Assembly (NCBI GenBank): GCA_011033025.1
Contig: WFMF01000084.1
Span: 186,001-250,000 of the forward strand
DNA: 64,000 nt
Origin: Beroe forskalii
Taxonomy: Eukaryota > Ctenophora > Nuda > Beroida > Beroidae
Direction: 5' to 3'
Below the pieces are notes generated by a model, which saw nothing but the letters and a program-made list of their open reading frames with translations, searched no databases and was not told the DNA's origin. Of the stretch, positions 33,491 through 45,738 are shown piece by piece. The position numbers and the translations under genes were made by a program. Numbering within the stretch: the stretch's first letter is position 1; each line of letters starts with the position of its first letter.

Positions 33491-35829
33491 TTATTCATTG
33501 TCTCGGTTTAATCAGATAAGTTAAAAGTCAATATTGATAAATATTTGATGTCTTGCATCACTTTTCAATTTTGATTTCACTTCAAAACTCTGTATTCTCT
33601 CAATGCTGTCGTTTGCTCCGAAAGCGAATTTTTTGCGACCTTCACATCGTACTACATTGATATTTTAAATTCAATCGCAGGCAGTCGCTACTTATTAACC
33701 TCGTACGTTTATATTTCTCAAATTCAGTTGCTACTGAACACAAAACCTGAGCTTTCCTCAAAGCATTACCAAACTCAATACAAAAGCAGCCTTATTCAGC
33801 AGCCTAGTAATTAAGAAATTATCATAATCTAGGGAACTTTGCAAGTGAAGCCGGACGGACAACGGCCGTGATGCGCGCATACGTGCACAGAAATACTGCT
33901 ATCCTATTGGCTGTTGTCATAGTTACGAGGGTATAGGTATACTAGGTTATAGAATGCACAGATATTCCAGGCACTTTCATAACTTGACCTCTAACAAAAG
34001 GCGAGAGGGGGAAAATCAAATTAAAGATTATATCAAGATTGTTCTGAAAATCTGAGTGTCTCTTGAACCGTATTATAAACCGCCGTATATCATAACGGGC
34101 TATGACTAATTATCTGGACAAATTTAATGCTTTTGTACAAGCCGAGTTTAATTTTTTTAAAGCTTTTAAAGCCCTTGGATTAGTAGATTAAGAATAACAT
34201 CACGATTTTAACATAAAGTTTATGTTTCTCAGGCAGTAAGTCAATTTGTTCGTGATGGTGCAAATAGATTTTAACAAATTTGAAAAATAACTCACTGACT
34301 AGTAAATAATATGAGTTTATTATTATGGGAATTTGGCTTATAGGAACATTTCTGCCAATTGTTACAGTAAAGACCTTTGCCGTCAACATTTTATGTTGAA
34401 CATCAAGAGAATACTTAACTTTCGACGCTACAGTATATTCATGTTGAATTTCTTCAAAAGAAAGGTTTTTGAGCAACAACGGGTGTGAAAGTCTTAAAAG
34501 CGGACATGGGCGGTTTAGGTATAATAGTCAGTAGTCACACCTAAGCAATGTCAGGCGCATCACACCTCATGGGTCTGGACCACTTGTCTTTGTTTGCTAC
34601 CCCATTGTTTTAAAGATAATGTCAGCCCTCCTATATATCGGCAGCTTAAAAAGGAAAACCATAAACAGTTAAATTGCCAGAGAGAACCATTCATCAGTAA
34701 TTATAGGTTCTCGCCAGAGATTTAACGTTTTTCTTTTCAAGCTGCCATTCTTTAAGATGCTGGCTTCAGGCCAACCTAAACGGCCAGGCCCAACTGAGCA
34801 ACTCGAAAGGTTGGTATCAACTTGTCCAAAAGCTTGTATTAAATTTGTCCAGATAATTAGTCAACCATTAGTCAACCATTTATTTGCAACGCTATAACTG
34901 ACCTGCTTAGTAGTACAAGCAGCGAAAAATATCATATATCGAAAATATTAGGCCTTAAATGCTGAATCTATTTCGACGAAAGGTTCATTTGTTGAACAGA
35001 CTTCTTAATTGCTATATTGCATTTTAAGTAGTGTCTGCGTTATATCCACCAAAAGCTTCATTTCTTGTTTGCCTACTAGTTAGAGACGATATCATGTAAA
35101 TGAAAAGTTTTCCTTGTAAATATATTTATTAAGTGTTCGAATATCTTTCCGTACTTTACGCATATCATTTAAAGATTGTTAAGAAATGTGTGAATTATTC
35201 TCGACAGATTCAACGTGGACGATTATCATTTAAAAGGGTAGGCCCTCATAATATCTCGATGGTTGTTTGAAATTATTTAACACTAAGGCCACATGCCCGG
35301 GATTCCCGCATTTTGAAGTTCGGGAATCCCTCATTTTGGTGCCAAACTGCGATTTTTCGGGATTCCCGAGCAAAAAACCGGTCAAATTCCGAATTCCGAA
35401 TCTCGTGTTTTGGAACACGAGATTCGAGATTCTGAACGGAATTCCGCGGAATTTACTAGGAAGTTCAATGGCTTCCGCTGATTATACCATTACACGATCA
35501 ACCTATTATCACATTACATTATAATTAGTTGCCTACACAACCACTGGAATACACTTTCATGCCAGCTTCTCTTGCTGACAATACAATGAGACAATGGTTC
35601 ACGTTTGGGCACTGAGAATCCATGACTTTAAATGAAGGAATTTTTAGTGAGAATTTTTGAGAATTCAAGGATCAATTTCGATGCATACGTGCTGATGCTA
35701 CTGTAAGCATTACCATTTAGCCATCAACTTATATGTTGGTACTTATACTATAGACCCCTACATAATTTATAAAAACCCATAGGCAGGTTATGGGCCCATA
35801 GGCAGGTTATGGGCCCATAGGCAGGTCAT

Positions 35830-37230
35830 GACGTATCACTGACACCAATCTGACGTATCGCTGACATACGTGACACCAGTCTGATGTATCTCTGACACCA
35901 GTCTAACCAGTCACTGACATTAGTCTGACCTACCACTGACACCAGTTTAACGTATTGCTCCACTGAGATACTATGACACCTGGCATGGGGATTATCATGA
36001 CACTGAGCGCAGTGAATCAGTTATTCAGTTGTTTCAAGACCAAAGACATCAGATTGGTTTGGAAAGCAAAGAGGATTCACCCTCACAAAGATTTATTGAG
36101 AAGATGTATTATTTTTATATAGCAACAGGATCCTGAGATGCATGCGGCTGTAACACTGTTCCCTCAACTTGTGCGCACAAGTGAAGCAGTGTGGGTCAGT
36201 GACGTTGTGGGCTCCGAGCACCCCGACCCTGCGGCCGCCTTGGTTTATTGTTTTGGAGATGAAACGAAGTGGTGGAAAGGCAACAGAGCTGATAACAGAC
36301 TGAAGTGGCCTTGATAAGGCTGGTGGCATCACAGGCTTTCACACGGTGTGTGACAATTCTTGCAGTGCCCTGACTCCTGACCATTGATGGTTCTAAATAT
36401 GCCGCCAGAAATGGCGAGGAAGTATTGGGAGTAGGGTGCGGTGTGTAGGTCATGACAACACTTAACACACTTTTGATATTTATTATTATTACTTTGTGCG
36501 CAAGAACGCGTTGTGACTCCAGTCTAACGTATCACTGACGCTAGTCTGACCTACCACTGACACCAGTTTAACGTATCACAGACATCAGTCTGACGTATCA
36601 CTGACACCATTCTGTAGTATCACTGACACCAGTGTGACGAATCACTGATGAAAGTCTGACTTATCACTGACACCAGCCTGACGTATCGCTGACAGCAGTG
36701 TGACGTACCACTGTCATTGGTACGTCAGGTTGGTGTCAGCGATACATCAAACTGGTGTCTGTGATACACCAAACTTGTATCAATGAAACGTCAGACTGGT
36801 GTCACTGTCAGTGATACGTCAGACTGGTATCAACTATCAGTCAGACTTTTGTCAGTGATGCGTCAGACTGGTGTCAGTGATACGTCAGGCTGGTGTCACT
36901 GTCAGTGACACGACAGACTTTCAGCAGTGATTCGTCACACTGGTGTCAGTGATACTACAGAATGGTGTCAGTGATACGTCAGACTGGTGTCTTGATACGT
37001 CAGATTGGTGTCACTCATGTCAGCGATACGTCAGATTGGTATCAGTGATCCACTGACACCAGTCTGACATAACAGTGTAACACTGACACCAGTCTGTCGT
37101 GTCACTGACACCAGTCTGACGTATCACTGACACCAGCCTGACGTATCGCCAATTCCATTCTGACTTATCACTGACACCAGTCTGACGTACAACTGACACA
37201 CATCTGAGTATCTGACGTATCGCTGACATT
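35830..37230. repeat. Satellite of about 22 bp, in both orientations
   Basis: The unit is CTGACACCAGTCTGACGTAT. It runs forward at 35830-35960 and 36515-36712, inverted at 36713-37050, then forward again to about 37225. The inverted blocks could fold into hairpins of several hundred bases. Confidence 0.85.
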
Positions 37231-37344
37231 GTCCGGATTGATTCGATCGGCAGAGTCGATTCGGTAGGCTTATTCTCGTTAAATGGCCGATTCGAGTCGA
37301 GTGGCCTGGTCAAATTAAGGTGAGTGATCACCGGGTGTAGGTGT

Positions 37345-37530
37345 TGGCCGCTCGCCGGTCCAGTGGGGTCCTGGATTGGCGGACTGCTCTCAGCCCAGGA
37401 TATCCCCGGCAGTCGGGTGGCCTGTCCACCCAGGAGTTCACACTCTTGGCCCAATAGCTTAGCCTTGTGTATAGGGAAGTATCTATGCTCTGCATGGCTG
37501 ATACTGGCCTGGTTGATTAAACCAACCTTG
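37345..37530. repeat. GC-rich interspersed repeat, second copy
   Basis: It matches 33300-33490 in the same orientation, with small deletions (GGTCCTGGATTGGCGG, CAGCCCAGGATATCCC, CCTGGTTGATTAAACC). It sits inside the CACTA-ended element. Confidence 0.6.
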
Positions 37531-38978
37531 GCCACTATACTAAGACTACTATCACAGATCATGATTGTCAAGTTTGGTTGGCGAATCAAGTGGTTCAGTC
37601 CAAAAGTCGAGTCAAGTCTTCGAGTCAGGTTACATGAATTGACTCGAAGACGAAAACTCGACTATTGACTCAATACCCATTAAACCAATCAGACGATTAA
37701 ATGTGACGTTCCTAGATTGGTTTGTTTGTCATCTTACTCAAAGGATATCACGTGATAGGCAGTGGATTGGCCGAGCACGGCGCCAATTATGAATGCAGCT
37801 GAAGTATATTCCGATAATCACTTTGAGGCATTGGATAAAAATTAATGATTTTCCGAGGGCCAAAGCCCCCCGCCAGGGGCCTTGCCCCTGTTCTTGGGCT
37901 TGCTTCGCTCGCCCAGCTACCCAACTCTAAAATACGAACGACAGGCCATGTAATTTTTTGGCCAGAATTGTTATACAAACACTACAATTTAACAATTACT
38001 GTTTACATAATGATGGATAAGTTTCACAACACCTATGTACTGTCGTATTGATCCATCAACGGAAACTGTGTAGATACATGGTCTCATTAATAAACCATTA
38101 AACTATTATACCATAAAAGTATCCGTGAATCCACGCGCACTGAAATTCGTAATTCTGGGCATGTAGCAACTAACCCCATTTTACGGGATTTTGAATACGG
38201 AATTCCGCTCGGGAATCCCGCGCGGTTTTCAGGGCATGTGGCCAAAGGGTTAGTGAATGATCGGATCACTGTTTATTAATCGCATACTGTAGGTTGTTTG
38301 AAGATAAAGTTCACTCACATTTAAACATTTAGTTGAACCCAGAAACTAGGTACCACTAAGGGCTTCTTATTAAGAAATCATACAATATAAAAGCTAGATA
38401 TTATCAACAAACTACAGTCTGGAAGTGCTGTAATCTGATCAATCCACGTCTCTATAGTTAGTAGGCAAAGAATCCAAATAGGTATACGCGCTGATAAAGC
38501 AAAAGTGCTACTAAAATATTGCATTGAAGCAATCGGATTGAAAGATTGACCCGTACAAGTGTATACAAAGCTCTCCATGATATTAGATTAAATAAAGCGG
38601 CCAAGCTACGAAATTACTAATATTAATTTTGCTTTCGTGCAATCGTCCAAGCCAGCTATAAATATCGCAGGTGAGTTATAACTGATAACACTTCGGTATT
38701 TTCATAGGTGCAAGTATCTCTTTTTGAAACCTAAGAAGTTGATATTGTATGCTTCTTGTAAAAGCCCCAACTTTTCGAAGGCAAGGGCTGAACATTGTGC
38801 AGTGCCAGAATTTATATTTTCCTCGGTTAAGACAAGAACTTTAACATCCGGTTTCATGAACTTAAATAAACAAATGATCAGATTTTAAAGTTTTATTACC
38901 GCTGTAGTAACTTATTAATCTTCTCGTTCAGGTATCAATAAATGGCTATACTAGGATAAAACCGCTGCTTCGAATTCT

Positions 38979-40079
38979 ATGAAGAATATGGAAATGGGTA
39001 GGGAGCACATGGGCGATGCCCTGAAGATCGGGGCACCTATCCGGTGGGCGGACTTCGTGCTGGCCTTCACTCTCGGCGTCGTCTCCATTCTGGGTACTCT
39101 CTGGAACGGCATAGCCACGGCCTTCTTTGACCGGGAGTTCGTCAAGGGGAACAACGTACGGGACAAGAACAAGGTGTATTTCCGGGTGATCTACCTTGCC
39201 ATCTGCATCACGGATCTGATCATCTGTGTCAGTGTTTTCCCTGTGATCGATGCCCTGATAGAGGATCCCGGGTATCCCAACTTCAAGCTCCCTACCGTCT
39301 TCGGTAACATCGCGTTCTGTAACTTCTGGGGGTTGCTCTGGGAGATCCTACCCTCGTTTTCCGTGTTCCTTGTGGGTGTGCTCAGCCTTTCCCGCCTGGT
39401 CCTCCTGGTGCGACCCCGGTACCAGTTCCACCAGTATCGTCTGTACGTTGCCATGACAACCTACGGCTTCCTCATCCTCATCTCCAAGGTCTCCCTGCTC
39501 CTGACAACGGACGTGATGGACTACGAGCCCATGTTACGCTACTGCTTCATCATCTCCCACAAGGGCATGGAGTTCCGGAGTCAGGAGATCATCACGGTGG
39601 CAGTGATGATAGCCCACCTGGCACTACCCGTTATCCCAGTATTCGTGGGTTTCTTCTGCTCGCTCTTCCTGCTCCTAGGTCCCAAACAACGCGTAGCTCA
39701 CTGTAAACACGTCACTACGGCCCAGGAGAACGCAGCTACTACAGTTGTTATCATCACCGTGGTGTACATCATCTTCAACATACCCATCATAATCAACAAT
39801 CTTTTCTACCTTCACGGACTCAGGACACGGCCCAACGCCAAGTTCGTCGATTTGTACGACAATATACTGACGTTCTACTATTTGTGGCCCCTAACTTACA
39901 TTGTGAGTGTTGCTGTGAACTCCATGGCAAATCCCCTGATTTACTACTTCAGAATGCAGATATTTAAGACTTTTGTTGACAGGTTTTTGAGGGCCATGAA
40001 GTTAAGGTTCAGTAACAGGATACAGGACAATCATGAGCTGACGATGCGAAGCCCATCACAAGCAGTAGTTGTACTGTAA
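38979..40079 (+). CDS. Rhodopsin-class (class A) GPCR, copy 2
   Basis: This is the intronless 366-codon paralogue of the receptor at 17546, with the same seven membrane segments and motifs (LAICITD, LSRLVLLVRPRY in place of DRY, NPLIYYF). By direct comparison there are about 37 nucleotide differences and only one changes the protein: Pro to Arg in the C-terminal tail (TMRSPSQ). About 27 of the 37 fall in the last 490 bp. Such a pattern means both copies are under protein-level constraint. The 5' flank differs from copy 1: about 105 bp just before the ATG are missing, and a segment of about 60 bp near 38766-38830 is different. The polyadenylation signal AATAAA is conserved. No function more exact than orphan class A receptor can be given. 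Confidence 0.9.
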   Translation: MKNMEMGREHMGDALKIGAPIRWADFVLAFTLGVVSILGTLWNGIATAFFDREFVKGNNVRDKNKVYFRVIYLAICITDLIICVSVFPVIDALIEDPGYPNFKLPTVFGNIAFCNFWGLLWEILPSFSVFLVGVLSLSRLVLLVRPRYQFHQYRLYVAMTTYGFLILISKVSLLLTTDVMDYEPMLRYCFIISHKGMEFRSQEIITVAVMIAHLALPVIPVFVGFFCSLFLLLGPKQRVAHCKHVTTAQENAATTVVIITVVYIIFNIPIIINNLFYLHGLRTRPNAKFVDLYDNILTFYYLWPLTYIVSVAVNSMANPLIYYFRMQIFKTFVDRFLRAMKLRFSNRIQDNHELTMRSPSQAVVVL

Positions 40080-40245
40080 TTTCGACATGATCAAAGCGAA
40101 TTTATTTCACTTTAATAAACCATGAATTTTCAGAGAACAAAAATGTTTAATGTTATTTTTGAGAAATCAATTAAACACGGTCAATCAATCTATTTATTTA
40201 TTTCGTGTTACGTAAGTCTATCTGTAATATCATTTGTTTTTGTTG

Positions 40246-40251
40246 AATAAA
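40246..40251 (+). promoter_or_regulatory. Likely polyadenylation signal of GPCR copy 2
   Basis: AATAAA about 170 bp after the stop codon, matching the signal after copy 1. Confidence 0.45.
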
Positions 40252-40847
40252 ATTCATTTCCTTCGCTTGGACACCAAGCATTTCGGAATCATAAAGGATT
40301 CACGTCACAATGAATATTAATTATTTCTCAAATTAAATGCTGATTATTATTTATTGTTTACAGTTCCTAAATTATGTGTACACTCGTTCTGAACACGTAA
40401 TATTAGACAAATAAACTCAACGCATTTGAATACTACCGCCTTGCTCACGTGACCCAAAACTTTGAACTTTGAACTCACATGGGGTTAGAAACTGAAGCAA
40501 CTACAGAATTGAAACCTCCAGTTCACTTAATGTGGAGCCGACACTATGTCTACTGAGTTTTTCAGTTGGGTTCAGTTACTACCCCAAGTCAAATGGAAGT
40601 TTTGGGTCACGTGACCAAGCCGGCAATTTCAAATGCGTGGATTGTTTTAGTATGTCTATTGAAGTGCCGGGCAGCTTACGGAAGCATCCAGCAACTAACT
40701 GTAAAGGAACTTTCCTGCATTAATTTGCTAAATTAATACAACGCATTTGATCATCCATGTAGGTACTACGTTAACTGCAGGAACTTCGTTAAATGTAGGA
40801 ACTTTGTTAATTAGAAACGTGAATGACAGGATATATTTCAGCAGGAG

Positions 40848-42438
40848 GGGGGGGGATCATCTTTTTTTTGTATTTTTTTGTATTTTTTTGTCCAACCATT
40901 TTTTGTCCAACTTTTGAAAATAGGTACACTTTTGGACAAAAATACAAAAAATACAAAAAATACAAAAAATTGTTTTCTTTGTATGGACATATATATAAGT
41001 GTGACAAAATATTGTGACATATCTTTAGGTTCGTGATTTTAAATTGAATTGTTCCAAAAACAAAGTTGACAAATTTTACAACAGATGGTGAAAACTATGC
41101 ATCTAATGGCACAACAACTTGTGAGAAATATAGTACCTAATTATATTATATTAAAATATACTCATTAAGTCATTAGAGTACAGCATAACCTGTAGAACCG
41201 TTTATAAGGACATCTTAGGAGAAACTGAACTTCACTGCAACCAGTTCTTATCAGTGAAAGGGCAAAGGAGTATAAAAATTAACTAGTGCAGTATTGCAAT
41301 TGGTAATAAGGAGCAATAAAAAAGATAATAAATTTACAACTCTTTCATTGAACTAGTTTTTGTTCCCTTAATCTAAGTTTGCTCGGAAACCTGCAGAGAA
41401 ATGGCGACCTTTTAAATTGAAAAAAAAAATTCTTAAAATAGATGGAACTATCATAACGTTATAATTTCTGTATGGCCTAATACGGATGTAATTTAAAACA
41501 ATGGAAACCCGATATTTCTCAGTCTAATAAAGAACCATCTATTAAATTGTTAATAGAAAGGCAAAACATACGGAGAACAGGGAATGTTGGAAAATGAATA
41601 TTTATATGTGTAATTATACTATCGACAGTATACACGGCATACAGTGTTATCAATCGATCATTTTCCTCGAAATACGATCAATTCGAGATTATCAGTTTGA
41701 TTTTAAAACCAGAACCGAAACCATTCTTAGCAGCAGAAAATATCCAAGTTTCAACTACATCAAATATTCGTGAACTGCAGTTAACTAGACCTTTGTTCCA
41801 CAATATTGTAGGATGATATATGCACTGAATATCCTACTCATTTAATGTTGTGGAGTACCTATAAAGACAAAAGCAGATGGGAACATAAAACATACAATGT
41901 ATTCCATTACAAGACAAATTCTAAAATCAAAAAGTATGGTGCCAGAGGGAGAGGGAGAGACAGCCAAACAAACAATAACATAGAACGGTAAAAAGAAAAC
42001 ATCGCGCAACGATATTCATCAGACCTGAACGTTGTTTTGACAAGACTCAATTTCCCGGTAAATTTAATTTGCAACTTCGGTGATTTCCTCTCTCCATGAA
42101 ACATAAAAAATCTAATAATAATCATGATCATAGAGCGGATGAAACAGTTCCGTCGTGGTCACATTATAGTCATTAGTCTGCTAATCAAAGCAATACGTGG
42201 AATGCAATCGGAGACGATCTACATTCTTAATATTGTTGATTGAGGAATGCAAAATCGTACATAGATGCCTGAATGGTAGAAGTTCTTTCTCATTTTTTTG
42301 TATTTTTTGTATTTTTTTGTATTTTTTTGTATTTTTTTGTATTTTTTTGTATTTTTTTGTCCAATGATTTTTTGTCCAACTCCAAAAAACAAGGTACACT
42401 TTGGACAATTATACAAAAAAAAGATGATCCCCCCCCCC
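40848..42438. mobile_element. TIR element with poly-G/poly-C ends (copy B only)
   Basis: The ends are eight or more G followed by ATCATCTTTTTTTTGTAT, and the exact inverse ending in a C run. AGGAG flanks both sides and occurs once in D2 copy A (TTTCAGCAGGAGACAGC), which shows the empty site. Both ends carry TTTTTTTGTA microsatellite and two GTCCAA words. The interior is AT-rich with no transposase frame. The superfamily is not assigned. The length is about 1.59 kb. Confidence 0.8.
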
Positions 42439-43919
42439 AGGAGACAGCTGCCAGCTATTTGTTCATTATAGATCCCCGACCTTCCCACCTTGTCCAGTAG
42501 ATATCCCAGCTCACTTGACGCAGCGCTCCGTCAATCCGGGTTGACACACTTGACAATTTCCACGGAACAGCTTCCTTGTTAGATTATTTCAAGAATTATT
42601 AACTGTACACAATGTTAGATGTTCCCCTTTCATTATATTACATACATGAGCGACAACGGTCGCCTGACAAGCAGATTGCTTTGATTTAATATAATGGATT
42701 GACATGAGGCAGAGAGAGATTGTGAGTGTTTCCTTTTATAATACAGAAGACACTGGATGCAAACTGACATATGGAACTGTCACAACACGCGCGATCTATT
42801 TAGCTATGGGCGGATGCAAGAGAATTGCTTGGGTTAATGCATTTTATATTATTAGTCTTCATAAAAACATCAAACCGTCTAATTGTAAGTCATAAACGAC
42901 ATAGTTTTGCTAAATGGCCAATAAAAACTCGCTTGACGGACTTGTTAGTAGACACTTCAGATATCAAACACAGTGATCTTTATTGATTTGTCATATCATC
43001 TGCATTAGCCATAATAGGTCATATATTGAGAACAAAATTTTGTTGTCAGTTAAGATCAGTTGAAAACACAGCGTTATTCAAAAATCTAGCGTTCACGACG
43101 AAACCTCACAAACTTCTTTCTAAATTTTTGATCTAGAAGCACATTCCATAGTGCGGGTATTGCGCCATTAGCTATGCCCAGTAGCTATGCCGCCAATAAT
43201 TCAAACACTATGCAACTGACGTCAATCATCTGAAGTTAATGACGATGTCTACAAGATGGGATGTTCTGGTAATTGAATAATTTGAAGCCTTCACCGTATT
43301 GACGTACACTTGCAGATTATAGCGATCGCTGTAAGAGTTATAGCTTTATAAGTCCCCTTAACCCCACTACCACATCCTATTACGACTTTAATGATTGCCT
43401 AAGCAATGAAACATAATATGTACATTCAAGAGGTGGGGGAAAGTGATGTCATCATCATGCTCTAAAACGGTGAATTGATGACGATATATCTGTTTCTGAT
43501 GGTCGGTATACAGTTAAAACCAGGATAGTGACGGTTCCCACACATAGTGTCATGTTTCACATTCTATAAATGTGCTCCCTGTAGTAACTATCAATTCGTA
43601 ATGATGGGAGATTTGAGCGCCAAATAGCGACTAGTGAGCAGAATGTTCTACAATTCATACTTTCAAGGTTCTGTCAAGCAGTTGGTGGTGGTATTTATTC
43701 CATAACATAAATTCTGTTACACGAATTGCCATTTTGTCTTACTAGAATAAAAAGGGAACAGCTGATGGAAATGAAGAGCAAGTGAGTTCGTGTTTAGCTT
43801 TTGTAGAAATTAGGGAAAGCAGTGTTAGGAACAGATTTTCGACTTCAATCCATTGAAAAAATTCCCATGCAATAGATACACATAAGGTCACTGGTCAGAG
43901 CTCAGCTCCATGTGACATA

Positions 43920-44614
43920 CCTTATTACAGGAAATTAAGTTTACATATAATTAAGCCCTAAGGTCTCAAAAAGGGCTTAATTTCATGCACCTTAATGACA
44001 TGTATTCTTAATTTCATGAGGACCAATTTTTGAAGCAAATTTGATTATAATAAGTTCGAAAACATTGATTTTTTTCAATTATTTATAATTCAGTATTGAT
44101 TAAGCTTTGATATGGTGCCGGATGGAAAGCCACTGGTATTGCCAGACAGATCTTGGAGCTCACTCCTTGACAATGTTTCCAATGCCGTTATGATAATCAG
44201 CTATTATGTGGTGTTTTGTGGAAACATATTCCATCATTAATTTGATGTAACTGATAAGATTCTCATGATGCTGTGATAATTTATTCTATAGGTTATTTGG
44301 TCATAGTAATTTTCGTCTCTGAAAATTCCCCAATTTTTATTAATTGTGTTAAGTGGTAATTGGAGAATAATTTAAACTATCAGTGTCAAATTAAGAAATA
44401 AGGCCAAAAATTCCCAATTCCCATGTCTTAATTATTTGCATACAAGACTGAAATTTCTATCTCATGAAATTTATATCTCCACAATGATAATTTGGCTGCA
44501 TGTATTTAAGAATGCATCAAATTAGGCTTACATGTAATTAAGCCCTAGAGCCTCAAAAAGGGCTTAATTTCATGTAGGCTCATTTTTCTGAAGGCGATAT
44601 TTCCTGTAATAAGG
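43920..44614. mobile_element. TA-flanked MITE, family M1
   Basis: The TIRs are CCTTATTACAGGAAATTAAG and CGATATTTCCTGTAATAAGG, with TA on both sides. It shares the AGGGCTTAATTTCATG and CATGTAATTAAGCCC blocks with the nested copy at 27063. The single TA of the empty site is seen in D2 copy A (GTGACATATTTGAT). It has no coding potential. Confidence 0.85.
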
Positions 44615-44616
44615 TA

Positions 44617-44884
44617 CCTTAGTACACTTAAGAACGGCGTCACTTAATTAGTGCGGTTTGGGAAAAACCGCACTAATTAAGTGTACAGTAATTAAGTGCA
44701 CATGAAATTAAGTGAACAATTTCGTGAATTTTGCGTTTTTCGAATTCGTTTTTATACATATTTCGGTTCTCAATTCCATATCGATTATCGTTTTCGATCT
44801 CAAGTCATAAAAACCGCACTAATAAAGTGCGCCGATCTTAAAGTGCGCGCCAATTACGTGATGCCGTTCTTAGGTGTACTAAGG
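44617..44884. mobile_element. TA-flanked MITE, family M2, adjacent to M1 copy
   Basis: The 268-bp element has ends CCTTAGTACACTTAAGAACG and CGTTCTTAGGTGTACTAAGG, the right end with one extra G. It shares a TA with the M1 element on its left and has TA on its right. Inside is a strong hairpin, CTTAATTAGTGCGGTTT...AAACCGCACTAATTAAG. Its TIR shares only CCTTA with M1. Confidence 0.85.
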
Positions 44885-45738
44885 TATTTGATATTTCGAA
44901 GTGAGTTCTGTAGATATTACGAAAATCGCTATTTCAACGTGACTTTAACTACCAACTCCAATCTTTATACTTACAAACGTTCCTGTTTTGACCAAAATAA
45001 CCTCTATTGATATTATTAAAAAGCGGTGCCCCTGTGACTCTGTGGGGGGTCGCGATGACCGCCGAATCATCAGACAAGTTATATATTTATAGATTTAATA
45101 CTTTAATATAGGTTTAGGTAGTAAGACACCGGGAGTGAGAAAAAGGAGTGTTTTGCGAGGAAGCTCCTTCCACGCCTTTATCATTCTAAAGCGTGATTAT
45201 GAGTAAGTCTAAACCACTTAATCGCCAATTATTGTTAATGCGCAACTTCTGATCTGTAGTGACATGCGCTGAACAACACGTCATGGTACTGGAAGTCATA
45301 TACGCGTCCGGGGACAGATTCGAGTTTATTTTGGCAGCAAAGTCTTTGGCACATGTACAGTATGCCAAAAGCACAAACACCTCTAATTGAAAAAATCTAT
45401 ATTTAATCGGTTTATAATAATATCGGCGTTCAAAGGACGCGGGCAAAATGGTCATACGTTGCAGTTACTTTAATTTATAGGTATTCGGTACAGATATCAT
45501 TCATCAATTGGGTCAATTTACGTGGGGCAGTTTGTCGACAATTTTAACTGATCGAATTGATTATCGAGGGAATTTTTAACTTGGTTTGTAGATTGGAATT
45601 ACTCGGGTTTCAGAATATATACATCAAGAAATACCGTACCTTATTTAGATGTATGAAAATCAACTTAGATAATTCAAATACAGGGTGGCGGGAAATAATA
45701 TGAAATTTGACGCGAGTTTAGTGAATAATATGTGTATA

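Larger units (their letters stand above)
35281..38255. mobile_element. CACTA-type (EnSpm-like) non-autonomous element filled with satellite
   Basis: The left end is CACTAAGGCCACATGCCC and the right end is the inverse GGGCATGTGGCC...TTAGTG. Both are followed by subterminal GGGATTCCCG/GGAATTCCG repeats, as in CACTA elements. AA flanks both sides. D2 copy A lacks it and has AAGTGAA at the site. The interior has no transposase. It holds a GGCAGGTTATGGGCCCATA triplet (35770), direct and inverted arrays of CTGACGTATCACTGACACCAG-like units, a unique stretch at 36060-36470, the GC-rich repeat at 37345-37530 and spacer. Open frames inside it follow the satellite and are not called. Confidence 0.75.
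43700..45060. repeat. Interspersed repeat R1 copy, split by two MITEs
   Basis: This is the counterpart of 20690-21265, here lacking its 5' part. It is interrupted at 43920-44884 by two TA-flanked elements and resumes with GAAAATCGCTATTTCAACG to the GTGCCCCTGTGACTCTGTGG end. Confidence 0.6.

Noticed and set aside
37020..37589. 189-codon minus-strand frame inside the CACTA-ended element
   Set aside because: Half of it is satellite translation (VRQTGVSD-type repeats). It is not a transposase.
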